From: Cyprinodon diabolis
Lineage: Eukaryota > Chordata > Actinopteri > Cyprinodontiformes > Cyprinodontidae
DNA: 64,000 nucleotides
Direction of reading: 5' to 3'
NCBI GenBank assembly: GCA_030533445.1
Contig: CM060065.1
Coordinates: 22,457,974 to 22,521,973 of the forward strand
Shown here: positions 33,919 to 48,750 of the stretch, piece after piece
How positions within the stretch are numbered: position 1 is the first letter of the stretch
Layout of the letters: each line of letters begins with the position of its first letter
Program-made: the position numbers and the translations under genes
The notes under the pieces: generated by a model
Database searches by the model: none
Seen by the model: the letters and a program-made list of their open reading frames with translations, nothing else
What the model was told of the DNA's origin: nothing

Positions 33919-36900
33919 ACTTTCAATTGGAAAGTACTCAATTACAACAAAGCCAAAAGGTTCCGTTTAGTACAGAATGATTTCCTGAATTCTGATTTAC
34001 ACTTCATAGGTTATTTTGTAAACCTCCATCATCTCTTCTTCCCCTGCTTTCAAATACATCTCAGTTTTTACCTGATAAACAGAAAACCCCTTTGATCAGC
34101 TTGGACCAAACTTTAATCCTCAGGTGGAACAGACACAAAAACAAAAATAGATATCCATCCACACACCTGTGACTTCCCCTCTCACATTTGTACTCACACA
34201 AAAGCACCACCCTGCTCCATCCTGGGAGCTAATCGTAGAACAAAGAGAAGCCCCAGTCAGCGGGCTTCCTCATTGATCAGCTACAGAAAGCAGGAGGGAT
34301 GGTCCTCAGTCAGCTTTGTTGTGCCCGGAAGAAGTTAGATCTTAAATAAAGGCAAAGGATAGAAGTCAAACGCATCAACAAAGCAACATATGCCTGTTCA
34401 GTGTCTGCTACCAGAGCGTAACACCGATGTCGACCTGTTACAGCTTGTAACTGGAAGCTCGTTATTACAGAAAATCCTCTTTAAACATCTTTGCTCGGGT
34501 CAAAGTCAAAGGGGAAAGCAGATACCTGTGTCTTTACTTCGAACCTACAAATAAAAGATGACATTCCGACAAAGAGCTGCGATTTCCTGTTAAGAGTTTC
34601 ATGAATAAGTCGGTAAAACAAACAGGAGCTGCACACTCCCCCCCAATGTTTATTGCTCCTAATGAATTATTATCTCCTAATGCATCTTAGAGCTAACAAA
34701 GGAATACCTGCTGTCTACTGGAAAGATTTGTTTCTGGCTGTCTTGTGTGGTCTCTTCCTCCCCCCTGAGCTCAGTTCAACCTTGCTGGCCTTTTGTATTA
34801 AAAAGTCTGCATGCAAACTGACTGGCAGCCTGGTTGAAGCTGTTTGCAAAGAAGCGCAGCAGCAAGCATTCTGTCTGACACATCTTTGGGTCAGACCAAA
34901 GCAAGAGAACAATAGAGCCAACGCAGAAAAAAAAGAGGGGGGTGCAGGGGTTTGTGAGGAGAAGAAATCTGCCATGCGTACACATAAAAATGTATCATGC
35001 ATTCAAAACGTAAAACCATCTCCCACAACACATGACCCCCATCCTACTCTTTGTCTTCACGGTCACATTTACATCCATCAGTTTAGGGTCTGGCAATGAC
35101 CAGCAAAAACAGAGAACCTGCAGCTTTCATCACACATCAGCCGCTTTCACACTTCAAAGATCAGAATGGTGCATAATGGCGGCTGTTTTTATGGGCATGC
35201 ATTTGGTCTTTGAATACAAAGGAGTGTTTGCAGAGACACACCAATGGGCAGGACAGATGTGAGTTTTATCATTCTGACATCTTTGAATGTCCCCTAAGAT
35301 AATAAAAGCATACTTTATTTCTAGTACAATAAGCCTGTCAAAAACAGTTACAGTATGTTAAAATCCCTTTAATTAGTGAAAAGATTTAGAGATCAAATTC
35401 TTCTGCAAGGTAGAAACTGAGGACAGGGTATAAAACAAGAACCAAAATATAATCGTAAATATGTTCCACAAGGTGCATCGTTGCTATTTTCATATGCATT
35501 TTGATTATTTTTTCAAAAGGTGATATCATAACCGAGAAAACAGGTTTTATTGGAATGCATTTTCTAATCTTTTTAATATGACAACATTATTCATTTTACA
35601 GTGAATTATGTCAAGGTTTTAACTACTCACAAAACACCTCATTGTTAACAGGAAGTGAAAGTGGACAGATGCAACTCAAAGTAATTTTCTAAGAGAAGTG
35701 CTTACCCTCTAGTCCTCCAAACCTCTACAGTTAAGCTCCATCAAACTCACACCGCTGTGCTCTGGTTGATACTTTGCTGAAAAATCTAACCTGTGTTTCC
35801 CAACAGCTGAGGTGATCAGATCTGCATCAGAAAATTCAAGGCATTTCATATTTCCTGTCAGATCAAAAGGAAACCTTTTTGCCTTCTAAAATACTCATCT
35901 ATGCTGCTTCCTTGCTGTAATTACACCATGTGGAGTCCTCTAACAAAAAAGCACACAATGAACAATAGCTGAGGAACTAGATAAAACTAAAAGTGACAAT
36001 TGGGAATCCAGTCTAGAATCCTCTGAACTTAGCAGAGCCTGATCATAAAGGCAGGAAATCAATTTGTCACTTTGAAATATCAGAGCTCACTTTAGTGTGT
36101 ATTTGGGGGGTGGTGTATGAAAACGCTGCTAGAACGCCCTGTTCCCTTTCCCATCATGGTGGTGAGTGGTGGCACTGGAGTGGGGGCAGAATGCACTGGA
36201 GGGTCCTTAGAGTAATCAGCAGCAGCAGGCTGAGTGCCTCCTTACTTATGACAGAAAGGTCCAGAAGGGGAGTGATTTGCACCAGCCCTGCTACACCTCA
36301 AGACAGGCAGAGTGCTGACATCACTGCCCCTCAACCTCCACATTTAACATATCCACAATCAGCTTGAGTAAAGGAAACATGAAAGTAAACAGGAGACAGA
36401 TAACTGATGGTGGTTATTAGCTAATCGGGAGGAGATTTAAGACAGGGCAGTCCAGCCTGGAGCGCAGGCGGCCTGCGCTGACCACAGTCCCCATTTAATC
36501 TGGGCTGACAGGATGAGTACAGCAGGCGAGGAGGCATGTCCTCTGCTGACAGCTGGGAATAAAGTGCAACATCCAAACAACAAAGGGGAGCTTTATCTAA
36601 AGTCTTACAACAATCCCTTTCCAGCACAGCTGGACAAATCTTATGATCCATCTAGATCATGTAAAGCTTTGACTAAAACAAAAAAACAAACTGCCGTCCT
36701 GCAGGGAAGATAATGTGCAAAAATGATTAGCTCTAACAACACTCCAAATAGTATTGTTTGGATAATGCCATTGATACCCTGTGTGAGGATAATTTTATAC
36801 AATAATTGAAATGCTGATATAAAAAACATAAAGGTTTGAGTGTCCCATCCTCACCAATATTTAGATTGTTTAGTTTCCCCTCACGCTTGCAAAGCTCTGA

Positions 36901-38598
36901 CTGAATGAATTTAATCAAGTCTTTTGTAATGGAGTTTTCAAAAATAGCTGCAAGACTATAGAGTTACTATTAGTTGTTATCAGATTCATTACTCTGAGTT
37001 CTATTGTAGTGCTTGAAGGTTTATATATATATAGAAGGATAATTCCACTTATTTTTGATTTTGTCATTTTAATGAGGTGGAAGCTGGGAAACACTGTCTG
37101 AACACATGCATTAAAATGATGATGATGGCTAGGATGAGGAAGTCATTTGGGTCTTTTCTGTATTTTGAAAGAATCTAAGTCGTACAAAAAAAGGGAAATA
37201 TTTAGTTGCTGTCTATAAATTAAGCAAATTATTTTATCTAACTTATTTTTCCACAATCAGCAGACCCCACCCCTAACCCAGTAACCCAAGTGGAGCTCCG
37301 TCCACCTAATTATTAGAAGAGGAGCTTGTTTGGTGTGTTGGTTTTACCACAGTGCCCACTGTTCAATGGCTGCGGGGGAAAAAACAAAATTTTCATTGTT
37401 GTCTGCAATAAATAGCTTTTGTCCATGCATAATCTCCCAGTTACAGAAGAAAAGAGCTGCAAGGTTTCATTTTAGTTTGGATGTCAGTTTAACAGGCACA
37501 TTGCCAGAGGAAATTGTAGTTTGTGTGAATAACTTCCAGAACTTTTTTTTCTTTAATACCAACAGTACACGGCAGGATTTACCAAAGACCCCTTCTGTTT
37601 GTTGCAAATCTGCAGATGCTGGGTGTGGACAACACTCTAGAGTCTGAGGCGGCAAGCTTTTTTAGATAAAACTGAATGAGCCTACTAAAGCAGAACTGAG
37701 GAGGTGAGGTTGTTATCTGTGAATGATCATTTGCAAAAAGTATAGTTCATAGACAGATTCTACTAAAAAAGGAGGGCTCATAGGTCTCCTTTAATTTTTA
37801 CTGCAATGAGCTTATCTGGGATAACAATGGAAAGTTTTTAACTTATAATCTTCGGAAGATTCCTTTTGGCTATGCAAACCTTCAAAACAAATAATAAACA
37901 GTGAAAAACAAACAGGTCTTAAGAAATTATATTTGAAGTCAGCAGCAGCTGACTCTTATAAAGTTGTCTTGAGTGATATTTCCTGCTACTGAAATGGAGT
38001 GCTTTAAAACATACAGAAAAGAATAGAAAATGCATCTATTACGACTGTAGCAGTGTTTCCACCACATTTAAATGTGAGTTTTAAGCAAACTATTAAAAGT
38101 AAAAAAAAAAAAAAGGAAATTCAATTTTGCAGTGTTTCAATTTGGTTTAAAGCGTATTAACCAAGGGACGTAAAGAGTAATGAAGTCATATGTTGTCATT
38201 GACGTCATCACGCATGGTCTAGCACGGACCACAGATCAGTAATGGAGGAAGGTTGTTCTTACGTTAACATGTCCATTAGTAATGTGGTGTTGCTGTCTAT
38301 GTGCTTAATAGGAACATCAAGGATGATGCCGACAACAGAAACAGTTATATCAGTCATGTGAGGTAAACGTTTCCTAAGTCAGTGCGGATTCAGAAAGAAA
38401 CACCTCAAGCAAGTGTAAAAATGTTTTTGCAAATTTAAAATTTTGCTTTTTCCATCAAGCTTTTTGGACGCAATAATTCAAAATGTGCATTTCAAGAAGC
38501 TGATGGAAAGCACCTTGTATCTAACATTTTCCTTTCACATAGAGAGTACTCCTGAACCAGTGCATTTGTGTTTCTTTTTTGTTTACGCTTTGATGTCT
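33919..38598. other. unassigned intron sequence
   Basis: 4.7 kb without a recognised repeat or exon. The 148-codon frame at 34653-35099 shows no domain or splice-supported homology. Confidence 0.45.
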
Positions 38599-38690
38599 CT
38601 TCACACTGAGCCTGGTTCTGCTGGAGCATATTGTCCTGTTAAAAGTGAATTTTTCCTTTCCACTGTCACTACATGCATGGTCAGGATTGC
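38599..38690 (+). repeat. copy of the 'gagcctggttctgctgg' teleost repeat
   Basis: cacactgagcctggttctgc, ctgttaaaagtgaatttttc, cactgtcactacatgcatgg parallel 454-545. Confidence 0.65.
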
Positions 38691-38852
38691 TCATACTGAG
38701 CATTATTCTTAATAGCTTATGAACATTGGGTAACATTTTGTGTAATATTTCTTAAAAGGATATTTTTCTTTATTTGATGACATTACCTGAAGAATGATTT
38801 CACCTCTTGAGCATTTTGTCTCAGTACAGATCAAATGAATATCTTTGGGGTG

Positions 38853-39345
38853 TCAGGAATGCAGCCCCAGTAGATGATCTAATTACTCACTTCATTCACC
38901 TGCCATGCCCTCCTCGCTCTCTAATTATCATAGATCTTGTCCACCTGCTCCTGCTGCTTTATATACAGCTCAGCTATCGTGGCCAGAACATCATACGTGT
39001 TAGTTATTCATGTTTGTTTGTTTTGTTAGAGTGTTAGTTTTGGTAAAATCCGTGGTTCATGTCCCTGCTCTCGGGGGCCAGTGTGTAGAAAAGGTGTTAG
39101 TGTTTGTCTCCTGTCTTCTGATTGTGTCCCGGCTTTTCTCCACTGAGCCCTCAGGGTTTTGGCTACGAGTGCGGGGAAAGCCAGTCTTAACTCCCGTGAT
39201 CCTGGCTCCTAAGAGGGGCCAGTTTAAAGTTCTGCAGTTCTCCTGATACCATGTCTTGTCTCTGTTCCTCTCAACTACTGCACCTGCCTGTCTCCATGTG
39301 AGTGTGTCTGAAACTTAATTAAAGCACTAATAAAATACCAACTAT
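38853..39345 (+). repeat. LTR-like CCTG-rich dispersed repeat
   Basis: gtgtcaggaatgcagcccca start, ttcacctgccatgccctcct, later cccggcttttctccactgag and a tail with ttaattaaagcactaataaa that could serve as polyadenylation signal. In word order it resembles the repeats at 4768 and 40489. Ends not defined. Confidence 0.4.
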
Positions 39346-40488
39346 ATAAAATTTCTACAGCGTATGCATTTTAGTGGTCATAACTACAGAGTTCAAAGAA
39401 GTGCAGAATTTTAAGATGAATGTTTTTTATCAGATCAATGTATATGAATTTTTCTCAATTAATTTTTAAAAGGCCACATTTGGGCACATTAGGAAGCCAA
39501 GCACTACGGCAATCTCTAAATATTTATACACTAATAAGGGGTTTGAGAGAAAAACCACACAACAAGTTTCCACTCTATTGACACAAGGGTTAAACTGCTC
39601 CTGCTCAGGCTAAAGGCAAAGAAAAGCTGAGTGAATATAACTCCCACACTACTTTCATCTGTCTACTTCGATGTTATGAATCATGAGGGACTTTACAGGC
39701 ACAGCATTTTTAATAAATATTATGTCAGCTTCCCTGACAAACACGCTGGATTCAATACTTGAAACAGACAGAGAGCTTTTATATCAGAAATCATGACAAC
39801 TCTCCAAGTGAATAACAGTTAGGTGTGAGTGCTGAGCGAGGCTACCATTGGGTGAGTGTGGTTTGTCTTAAGACCTGTTGCCAGGAAACTGCATGGAACT
39901 AATAAGTCAGCTAATTAATGATAATTCACACTGGCTCACTGCAAAACCAAAGACTCAAAAGAACAATGCAAAGCAAAACATTGTTTTTTCTTTCTGCTTC
40001 TACAACAATAAATACTTGTCTCACTTGTTTTTCCTTGAACCATTAGAGGGAAATATTCAATAAGATCCACTTTATCCAACATCATTTAATGATTTTAATA
40101 AATATAAGTTAATATAATTTTCTTTCTTCCACTTTTCTCTTTAATGGACAAAAAAACATAGAAAGATGCTCAATGGAACACTATTGTTTAGATTGGACAG
40201 CACAGTGAAAAGAGAACAATTACCTTATTATCACTGGTTTCCATTTACCTTGGAAGATGGAAATTGGATCTTGGAACGAGGCCACCCTAAACCTGATTAC
40301 CAGCCAGCTCCAATTCATAAAACGTGTTGTACTCAGACCAGAGTATCAGGGTATGTTCACACCGCAGACAAATAAGAATGAAATACTTTATGTGATTTGG
40401 TTTACAGAGAGAAAGGCCACAGCAAACATATCTGATGATTTTTGTGTTTGTGTCACATTTCATCCTATTTTTACATCATTGTGTGTTG
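39346..40488. other. unassigned intron sequence
   Basis: Nothing recognised. Confidence 0.5.
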
Positions 40489-41200
40489 TCATGAACTTGG
40501 CACTGATATCTGGTCTGATTACTTATTTCACACACCTGCTCAGTTCTACCCAGTTCTCATTACACACTTAACTGATCCACCTATATTAGTTTCTATTTAA
40601 ACAGCCTTCAGACCAATCATCAGTGCCAGATTATTTTTGAGCCGTTGGATAGAATTATTCTAGCGTTCCTGTATTCTGATTACCTGATACTGACCTGTTC
40701 TGCCTCTCCAGCTCAGAGCCTGCCTGTTCCCATCTAATCTGTTTGCCTGACCTGTCTTCTGACTCCTGCCGGATCTCTGCCTGTTTGTCTCCTTCCGCAT
40801 CTCACTGGATCTCTGACCCCCAACCTCTGACTACCGACCACTTCACCGACAACGGATTTGGCTTTGCCGTCTGGATCATTCTGCCTACATTCTTCGGTTC
40901 TGATCTCCTGAGATCTTCTGACTATCCTCCAACCACCTATACATCAGTGTCTGGGACCCGACCTGCTGAAACTAACCTCACCCTCTGGATTGAACTATAA
41001 GACCAGGTTAGTAACTCACTTGTTCCTGATCATCCACATTGTCGTGGTCACCAACCTGCTGTCCCTACCCGCAGAGGTTTCTACCTTGGATGCCCACGCT
41101 GTTCACTCCAGCTCAGTTTTCAAAAAACGTTTTGAAAAATCTAACGGTCTGCTTTGAATACTGTATCCCACTGTTCTGAGCCTGACAGTATGTGACAGGC
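40489..41200 (+). repeat. LTR-like dispersed repeat
   Basis: Begins tgtcatgaacttggcactga and ends ctgagcctgacagtatgtga. The first 120 bp follow the same order as 47492-47620 (attac.cat..cacctg, ccagtt.tcatta, tgccagattatt). TG...CA borders fit an LTR, but no target duplication could be fixed. Confidence 0.5.
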
Positions 41201-42063
41201 TTTTAGATTTCTGCTGTTTGAAGTTGTAGGTTTCAACTGCAACTTTATCTTATGTAGGTTTGTCTGCTTCAAAGTAATGGTCTTTAAAAAAAAGGATTGT
41301 AGAACATCAAAGCAGAGATAATCATTATTTTTCTGGCTCCAATTGCTCACATTTTCAGGTAGACATGCTTTTCAACCATCTTCACAAACATCATGCTTCG
41401 TGTGACAGCATGTCTTCCATTCATGTCGGTCACTTCACGCCTTTTCACACTGGAGTCTGATAATGGTCATATTATAATTGTTAAGTGAACAACAAAAAAT
41501 GGGATCTCATCAAAAACTGGAATTAAGCATTAAGACCTTCACTAAGAGTGAATGTGGTCTTTGAGTAGCAACATAAATCTACATTTTTCTGCATTTCAAG
41601 CTTTCAAACACACTGTTAAAGTGTGTGTTAAAATAAAAGAACTGAATAATAAGGAAACTGAAATCAGAAATCATTTCTCCATTGAGTGACGATAAAGAAC
41701 ATTTTCTATCCTCTTTTAAGTAAAATATTTATTTCAGCAAATACAACTACTAAAAAATTGCTAGGCTGTGATATTGCATGATGAGCTGACATAACATTGG
41801 TTGTTTTAGACATTGTTTTGATGTTGTACTTTAGTTGATTTTCATCGTAATGAATTAAAAAAAAAAAACTGTTAGACAACCCCCTTAATCTGAAGCCAAG
41901 TTAGTAGCATATTGCTCGTTGCTACAGTACACACACACGCTAAAATGCTTATATTATAATGGTTAAATGCAAAACATGCATTTCTTTCTTTCCTAACATA
42001 ATTAAATGGAATAATAATCACATGAGGTGAAACTTAAAACATTTGATTGTCTGAGCAGGAACA
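41201..42063. other. unassigned intron sequence
   Basis: Nothing recognised. Confidence 0.5.
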
Positions 42064-42110
42064 GTGGTGCCCGACTTTACACGAGTGAATAAAGTGAATG
42101 TGATTGGTTG
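42064..42110 (+). repeat. direct repeat left of block copy 2
   Basis: gtggtgcccgactttacacg then agtgaataaagtgaatgtga; recurs at 43004-43050 with few changes, 940 bp further on. Confidence 0.9.
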
Positions 42111-42230
42111 TTTACAAAAGCAACTTAGCAACTACACTGTCAAGGAACGCTATGGACAGCGTAAAACATGGACATGTGCAAACATATTTGACAAAAAGTA
42201 AATCTACAAACAAGTTGTTAAGGGATTGGC

Positions 42231-42930
42231 ATATACTAAATTAGCAGCCAAGGTATACACAATTTTTTACTTGTGGAATAAGGATCATTTTCTAATGAAG
42301 AAACCACACACAGTTATGGGTGTAAGAAATGTCAAAAAAAATACTTTTCACAGACAAAGCTAGTTATCAAAACTGACAGTGATTGTGGCTGCAGTTTTTG
42401 TTTTCAATTTCAGCACATTTGAAATTCAGATGCAAACCTGCAGACAAAGATGTCTGTGGTCATTGTGGCCACAAACGAGGGATTGGTACAATGACGGAGT
42501 TAGAGAGGGAGTCTGTGTGCATCTAAAAATGTTAGACTTTTAGAAATACCAATAAAAGAATGATATCAGTGAGAAAGATGTCTGCACAGGCCAGCACAAG
42601 TGGCTAATGGTATGGAACCAAACTGGTTGCACGTCTTATTAGTTTTGCACTCCATCTGTGAAAATCACCCGCAAAAAGCCCACTTAATACACATGCAGTT
42701 TAATGCTCCTTATTTGGATTCTTAAAAGATCAGTTTCTAAGTCTTTTTCGAAACAGCAGCCCCATATTTTATCTTTAAATTAGCATTTAATCTGGCAAAT
42801 GTTCTCAATGTCTCTAAGGCATTTTTCTACTCAGCAAACCCTTTTTTCATCAATTCAACAGATTTTTAAATCACATATTTCAAACCACAGCAGGTAGTGT
42901 CCTATCGAGGAAGAAAGCAGTTCCCTAAAC
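42231..42930. repeat. large dispersed repeat block, copy 2
   Basis: 700 bp matching 12811-13480 in the same orientation by scattered-difference comparison. It lies between the direct repeats 42064-42110 and 43004-43050, so a unit of about 940 bp is suggested. Confidence 0.85.
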
Positions 42931-43003
42931 TTATTCCATTACTTCTTAAAAGTCGCAGGGAAACGACAGTTCCAACCGTTGCATTTCCGAATTTTCCCGA
43001 GTG

Positions 43004-43050
43004 GTGCACGCCTTTACACGAGTGAATAAAATTAATGTGATTGGTTGATT
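43004..43050 (+). repeat. direct repeat right of block copy 2
   Basis: gtggtgcacgcctttacacg then agtgaataaaattaatgtga, partner of 42064-42110. Confidence 0.9.
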
Positions 43051-45129
43051 ATCAAGGGGGCAGGATTGTTATGGTGGAAGGTTCGCAAGCTATTTGACTG
43101 TAGCTGGTTTCTCAGAAGCAGGTTGCTAACTAGTTAGCAACTTAGTGATCTTTCAGTCGCTGGATTGAATAAAGGAATAAGGAAAATAATAAAATGTATT
43201 TATTCCTCAAAGTTGAATGTTTTCTCTAGAAATTATTTCAGACCTTACTCCACGCCTAACAGCAAACTGTCATTTCAACATGATTATCAATTAAGTCAGA
43301 TTAGAAAAAGCGTATTTGGTACCAGCAGAAATCTAGAAACACCTCACAAAAATACAACATTGCCAAACTTTTTTATTCATCTGCCTTCTCTCACATATAG
43401 GTGTAAGGGACATCCCATTCTTGAATTATACAATCTTAGACAATGCTGACCCACTCTTTGCAGATGTAACATCGTCAAAACTGGCAAAAGGGCAAAACAG
43501 AGGGCAGAACCCTGACATTAAGTCCTCAATATTTAGCAGCAGGCGAATCTCACAACTGAACTTTTGAACATGTGACCCTTTTTTTTTCAAAAATGATTTT
43601 TAGAAGCTGTCTGCATGCCTGTGTCTATTATGTTTTTATAGAAAATCAGTTTTTTTCAAAAGTAAAAAAAAAAATAAGAAAAACTCCCCACTTGCTGCAG
43701 CATCTTTGAAACATTTTCATTAAAAGGGACCATTCATTATTACTAAAGACACAGCTTTCCTACCTTGAGATAACACAAAGCAGGATTTACTTTCCATCCA
43801 ATCACTATCAAACAAAGCAGCTGTTGACTAACAGATCGCCTAGACAACCAGTCACCAAATGGCTTTCATGCTACCAAATTCACTCCACAATATGTCTTTG
43901 CCTATAGCACAATAAGTCCCTGCAGACCACTTTTTATAACAAACACAGAGGTTTGGGTACACAGGCAGATTACTGCAGAATTTGCTGATGCTTGATGCTG
44001 AAAAAGCAGCAGAGAAAAGCTCCCTCAGAAGTCATATCAGCAAGATTGTCTAAAGCTGCTTGTGTTCAAGCCCAATGTGTAGATATGAGTATTCAGACAC
44101 ATAAAATAATATCTACAATTTCATTTATCACGTAACCAGGACAGATTAGGAGAAAAAAATAAAAAGGAGGAAATCTTGTTTGAGCCAAGAGAGCATATTG
44201 TGTGTAACATCATCTAAGAGAGGGAGAGAGAGATTAAGCCCATACTGTAAAAGATATCAGCAATAGCCACTTCTTAAAGCAGGCATACAGAGAAGCAGTT
44301 TGCATGTGAATATTCAAGTCTTATTCACTGTGAGATTAATTGCAATTTAAAGTGCATTTCAGCTGTTGACAGCTGCAGAGGCCTTTTGGCTCGCTCTGTC
44401 ACACTGGCATCAAACACTGAGCCAAACCTGGCAACGCAGCTAGACTTGCAGCCAACAGGTAAAAGCTGCAGCGGATCCAGCCCTACGCAGCCTGCGGCTT
44501 TTAGCACCATCCATTGTTAAAACCAAACCTCATCTTTTTTTTCATCCGAATCCCAAACCAACAAGAGGCCAAACTGATGAGTGAGTCAAACCTAAATGTT
44601 TGCGGTGAAGGGCGGCTGAGAGAAAGAGGAAGATATCAGTAGGATTTGCCTGGTTTAGCCCAATAATCTTAGGAATACTGAGTCATATTATCCCGTCCAA
44701 CATGTTGGACAGTGTGAATGTGTGCGAGTGTGCGTCTGTTTGATGGAGGAGGAGGGACAGCCACGCTGAGCTCAGCAGTCACTGCTCTGTATAGGAAGTA
44801 AAGATTATGCTTTTCCTCGCTGCGACTGTGATGAAATCCCACAACACCAGTCATCACACTGAGATCCTTAATGACGTCCCACAGCGATGGCACGCACACA
44901 TGCACGCACACAAGCATGTGTCTGCATAAGTTAAGCATTTGTTAATGTGGGTCCCCCCCCCCCCCAAAAAAAAAAAAAAAAAGAAAAAATGGAAGATTAC
45001 TGTAAAATATAGCCTATTTCATCAATATGAACCTTATTCTAGTGAGATGATCTAACAGAGCTCTACAGTTTTCTGTTTTGCTTCCCTCTTCTGCAGGAAA
45101 ACATCATTAACAACAGAAATCCAATGTTT
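43051..45129. other. unassigned intron sequence
   Basis: Only the C/A homopolymers near 44955 stand out. The short frame at 43165-43449 has no recognised motif. Confidence 0.5.
44955..44985. repeat. adjacent C and A homopolymers
   Basis: A run of C followed directly by a run of A, interrupted once by G. A likely unstable tract. Confidence 0.85.
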
Positions 45130-45240
45130 GAATAGAATAAAACAGAATTGAACTTTATTGTCATTACACTGTCACAAATACAAAGCAACAAAATTAACTC
45201 TCTACATTTTAACCATCCCCTTAAGTGTAAAATAAAAGAT
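45130..45240 (+). repeat. teleost dispersed repeat, copy 1
   Basis: gaactttattgtcattacac then tgtcacaaatacaaagcaac and attttaaccatccccttaag. Same order at 47345-47490. Confidence 0.6.
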
Positions 45241-46194
45241 AAAGTGTAAAATAAAAAGAAAATATGTTGAAGGTTGTAAGGAACTCAGGGGGTTACGCTC
45301 TTAATGTGTAAAAAGGAGGGAAAATGTCTCTCCTCTAGATAGCAGATGAGGAGGTGGTCACAGAAACACCTTATCCTGTAACTGTTGCTGCTAATAAGCT
45401 TATACGCTTGTAATGACAGTTTTCTCAAACATACTTCCCCTCACTGAAAAGGTCTCATGATGGTTTTTAGCTTTCATCGCTTTTAAAGTATAACACAGTG
45501 TGCTGTCTTAACCAGATTCAAGGACTGAACATATAACTAAAAAAAACTGCTTAAAAACAAAAACCTCTATTGATCAATACAAAATTGCAAGAAAATCAAA
45601 ATGCTTTAGAAAATCAAACATAATGGTATTTTAGTAAATTCAAGACAGCATCAAGTTTCAGTGCCTGGAGATAAACACTCTCTGCACGGGAGCTCAGCCA
45701 ATCCCACTCCAGCCCTGATGGAGAATGTTCACTGACCTCTGAACCCTGACCCCTGTGATTATACATTGCTCCCCTGTAACTATACTCAGCCACACATACA
45801 GGCACTGAGACAAAGAGGCAATTCTCAAAAAACACGCACACACAGATGGTCCTCATGGCACAGACCTCCCCTCACCCTTGCACTCATGCCCTACTGCCTC
45901 TATATTTAATGGAGCAGCACAGCTCCATGCAACACTCTGGCAGGAAATCAAGAACGTTTTAGTCATAAATATATAAGAAACAGCACATCTTAGATTTGCA
46001 AACTGTTAATATGTTCTTAAACCTCACTGCTGTCTTCCATCATGCTGAATCTTAACATAAATCATTCAATTTTCTTGAGAATGAGACAAGCTGTTATTAT
46101 TATAGGATTAAAACACAACAGTTTCCTGTGTTATTGTTACTGTTTTATCAACAAAAGTACATATTTCCCTTTATCTGCGTTTTTTCTTTTGTTA

Positions 46195-47110
<916 letters not shown>

Positions 47111-47344
47111 AGGGGAGGGGGTGGGGGATACAAATAATAATAAGAAAAAAAAAACTAATTTCGCAGGAGATGCATGGTAATGCAAAAATAAATGAAATTA
47201 GAATGATAAAAATTTAAGACAAAAATCATCCGAATCATCTCAGTCTCCTCTATTTTTCCTCTGTCTATATCTCCAAAAGGGTTCTGCGATTTTTCGAGTC
47301 CCTAATGGGTATTTCAAACATGAATTAAGGCTTTAAAGCATGTC

Positions 47345-47490
47345 TAGGTTTATTTTCTTTACACTGTTACAAGTACAGAGCAAATAAATGAACTCTCGGC
47401 ATTTAACCCATCCCCTTGTGGATCAGTGGGCTGCCATTGTGTGGCCCCATGGGAGCAGTTAAGGGTCTTTGCTCAGAGAGTGGCAGTGTC
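47345..47490 (+). repeat. teleost dispersed repeat, copy 2
   Basis: tttacactgttacaagtaca, gcatttaacccatccccttg, tgggagcagttaagggtctt; longer 3' part than the copy at 45130. Confidence 0.65.
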
Positions 47491-47783
47491 ATGATCCTGG
47501 CGCTGGAGCCTGGCTTGATTGCTCATTCCATTCACCTGTTCAACTCTGACCAGTTACTCATTAGCACTCATCTTATCCACCTGTTTCCAGCTCCCAAATA
47601 TGCTGTTTGTTTGCAGCCACCAGTGCCAGATTATTCAAGCTGTTGTGAGAGTAACTCCAGCCTTCAAGTAAGTCTGTCTGTTATCTTGATTCTGACCTAT
47701 TTTTAATGTTGTAAATAAAGTTATTTTTTTGCCTTGCCCTGTCTGCTGTGTTTTTTGCAGTTTTCCTGGATCCTGCCGGTAAC

Positions 47784-48750
47784 TAGTGATGGGCAAGTGA
47801 AGCCTCATGAAGCAATGAAGCTTTCCAACGCAAAGTGTTGAAAAAAGTTCATTACTCGATGCTTCATTCATCACTCACTAGTGACATCTGCTGGTGAAAC
47901 TGTAACAGCCTTGTTACTCAGTTGGATCATACTTCCAAATGTTAGGAAATGCAATATTGTCACAAAGTTTTCATCAAACTCATGTTTAGTAAGAGGAGAA
48001 TCCTATTTAATTGTCATGTTTTAATGATTAAAATAATTTGTAGCCAATCTAATCCTTGACCATCAGTGGTGGTGTTAGGTTTTCTTTATGTCATGGACTT
48101 ATTAGACAATGAAGATATGTGTTACTTTAATGTATTGAGAACTGAGTGACTGTTGCTGCAGACTCTGTATACTTTGAGCTTGAAACTTGCGTCCTTAAAG
48201 ACAGAATTTGTTTAAAATCATCTCTTCCTAGGAGTTCTAGTTCTGATTCTTAATATTAAGTTACACATAGAGTTTGCCTCTTCTAATGGCTTTTAGTCTG
48301 GTTTTGATGTGTGATTCTGATGCATCTCCTGATTAAACAAAAGAAAATATAGAAATTTCTGGATTTTAGGTTTAATTGTTTTTATTTAGGAATAGGACTT
48401 TTTTCACTGTTTCAGGTTGTGATTGTGATCAGTCATCTCATAATACTCCCACATATGAGAGGTTTTTCTCTTTTTTGAAGGCTCCATTTCAACCACTGCT
48501 GATGAAAACTGTTCTGCTGATACCAAACCACCTACTACAACCCATGAAGCAACAGGATTCATCGCGCTTTTATTTTGAAAACCGACACGCAAAATGAAGC
48601 AGTCACGTGACCAATGCAATGAGGCCTCGTTTGTTGCCAGTCACGTGGTTTTCAACAAGACAACACAGGCCTCGAAGCGGGGCTTCACTGACACGCCCCC
48701 TTATTACTCGGTACAAGCCTCGAAGCCTGGCTTCAGATAGCCCATTACTA
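47784..48750 (-). mobile_element. hAT-type element, 967 bp, with transposase remnant
   Basis: Ends tagtgatgggc and gcccattacta, flanked by exact 8-bp CCGGTAAC (47776-47783, 48751-48758). Inside, subterminal gcctcgaagc/gcttcattc-type words recur in both orientations. Confidence 0.92.
48404..48520 (-). pseudogene. BED-finger-like start of a hAT transposase (remnant)
   Basis: The minus-strand frame holds MEPSKKRKTSHMWEYYEMTD then HNHNLKQ. The pattern KKRKTS..WE.FE is the beginning of BED zinc fingers at the N-terminus of hAT transposases. The Cys/His ligands and catalytic domain are gone. Confidence 0.55.

Noticed and set aside
34653..35099. 148-codon open frame
   Set aside because: No recognisable domain, unsupported splice context, biased composition; treated as chance.
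40743..41000. 85-codon open frame
   Set aside because: Lies within the CCTG-rich LTR-like repeat; no motif.
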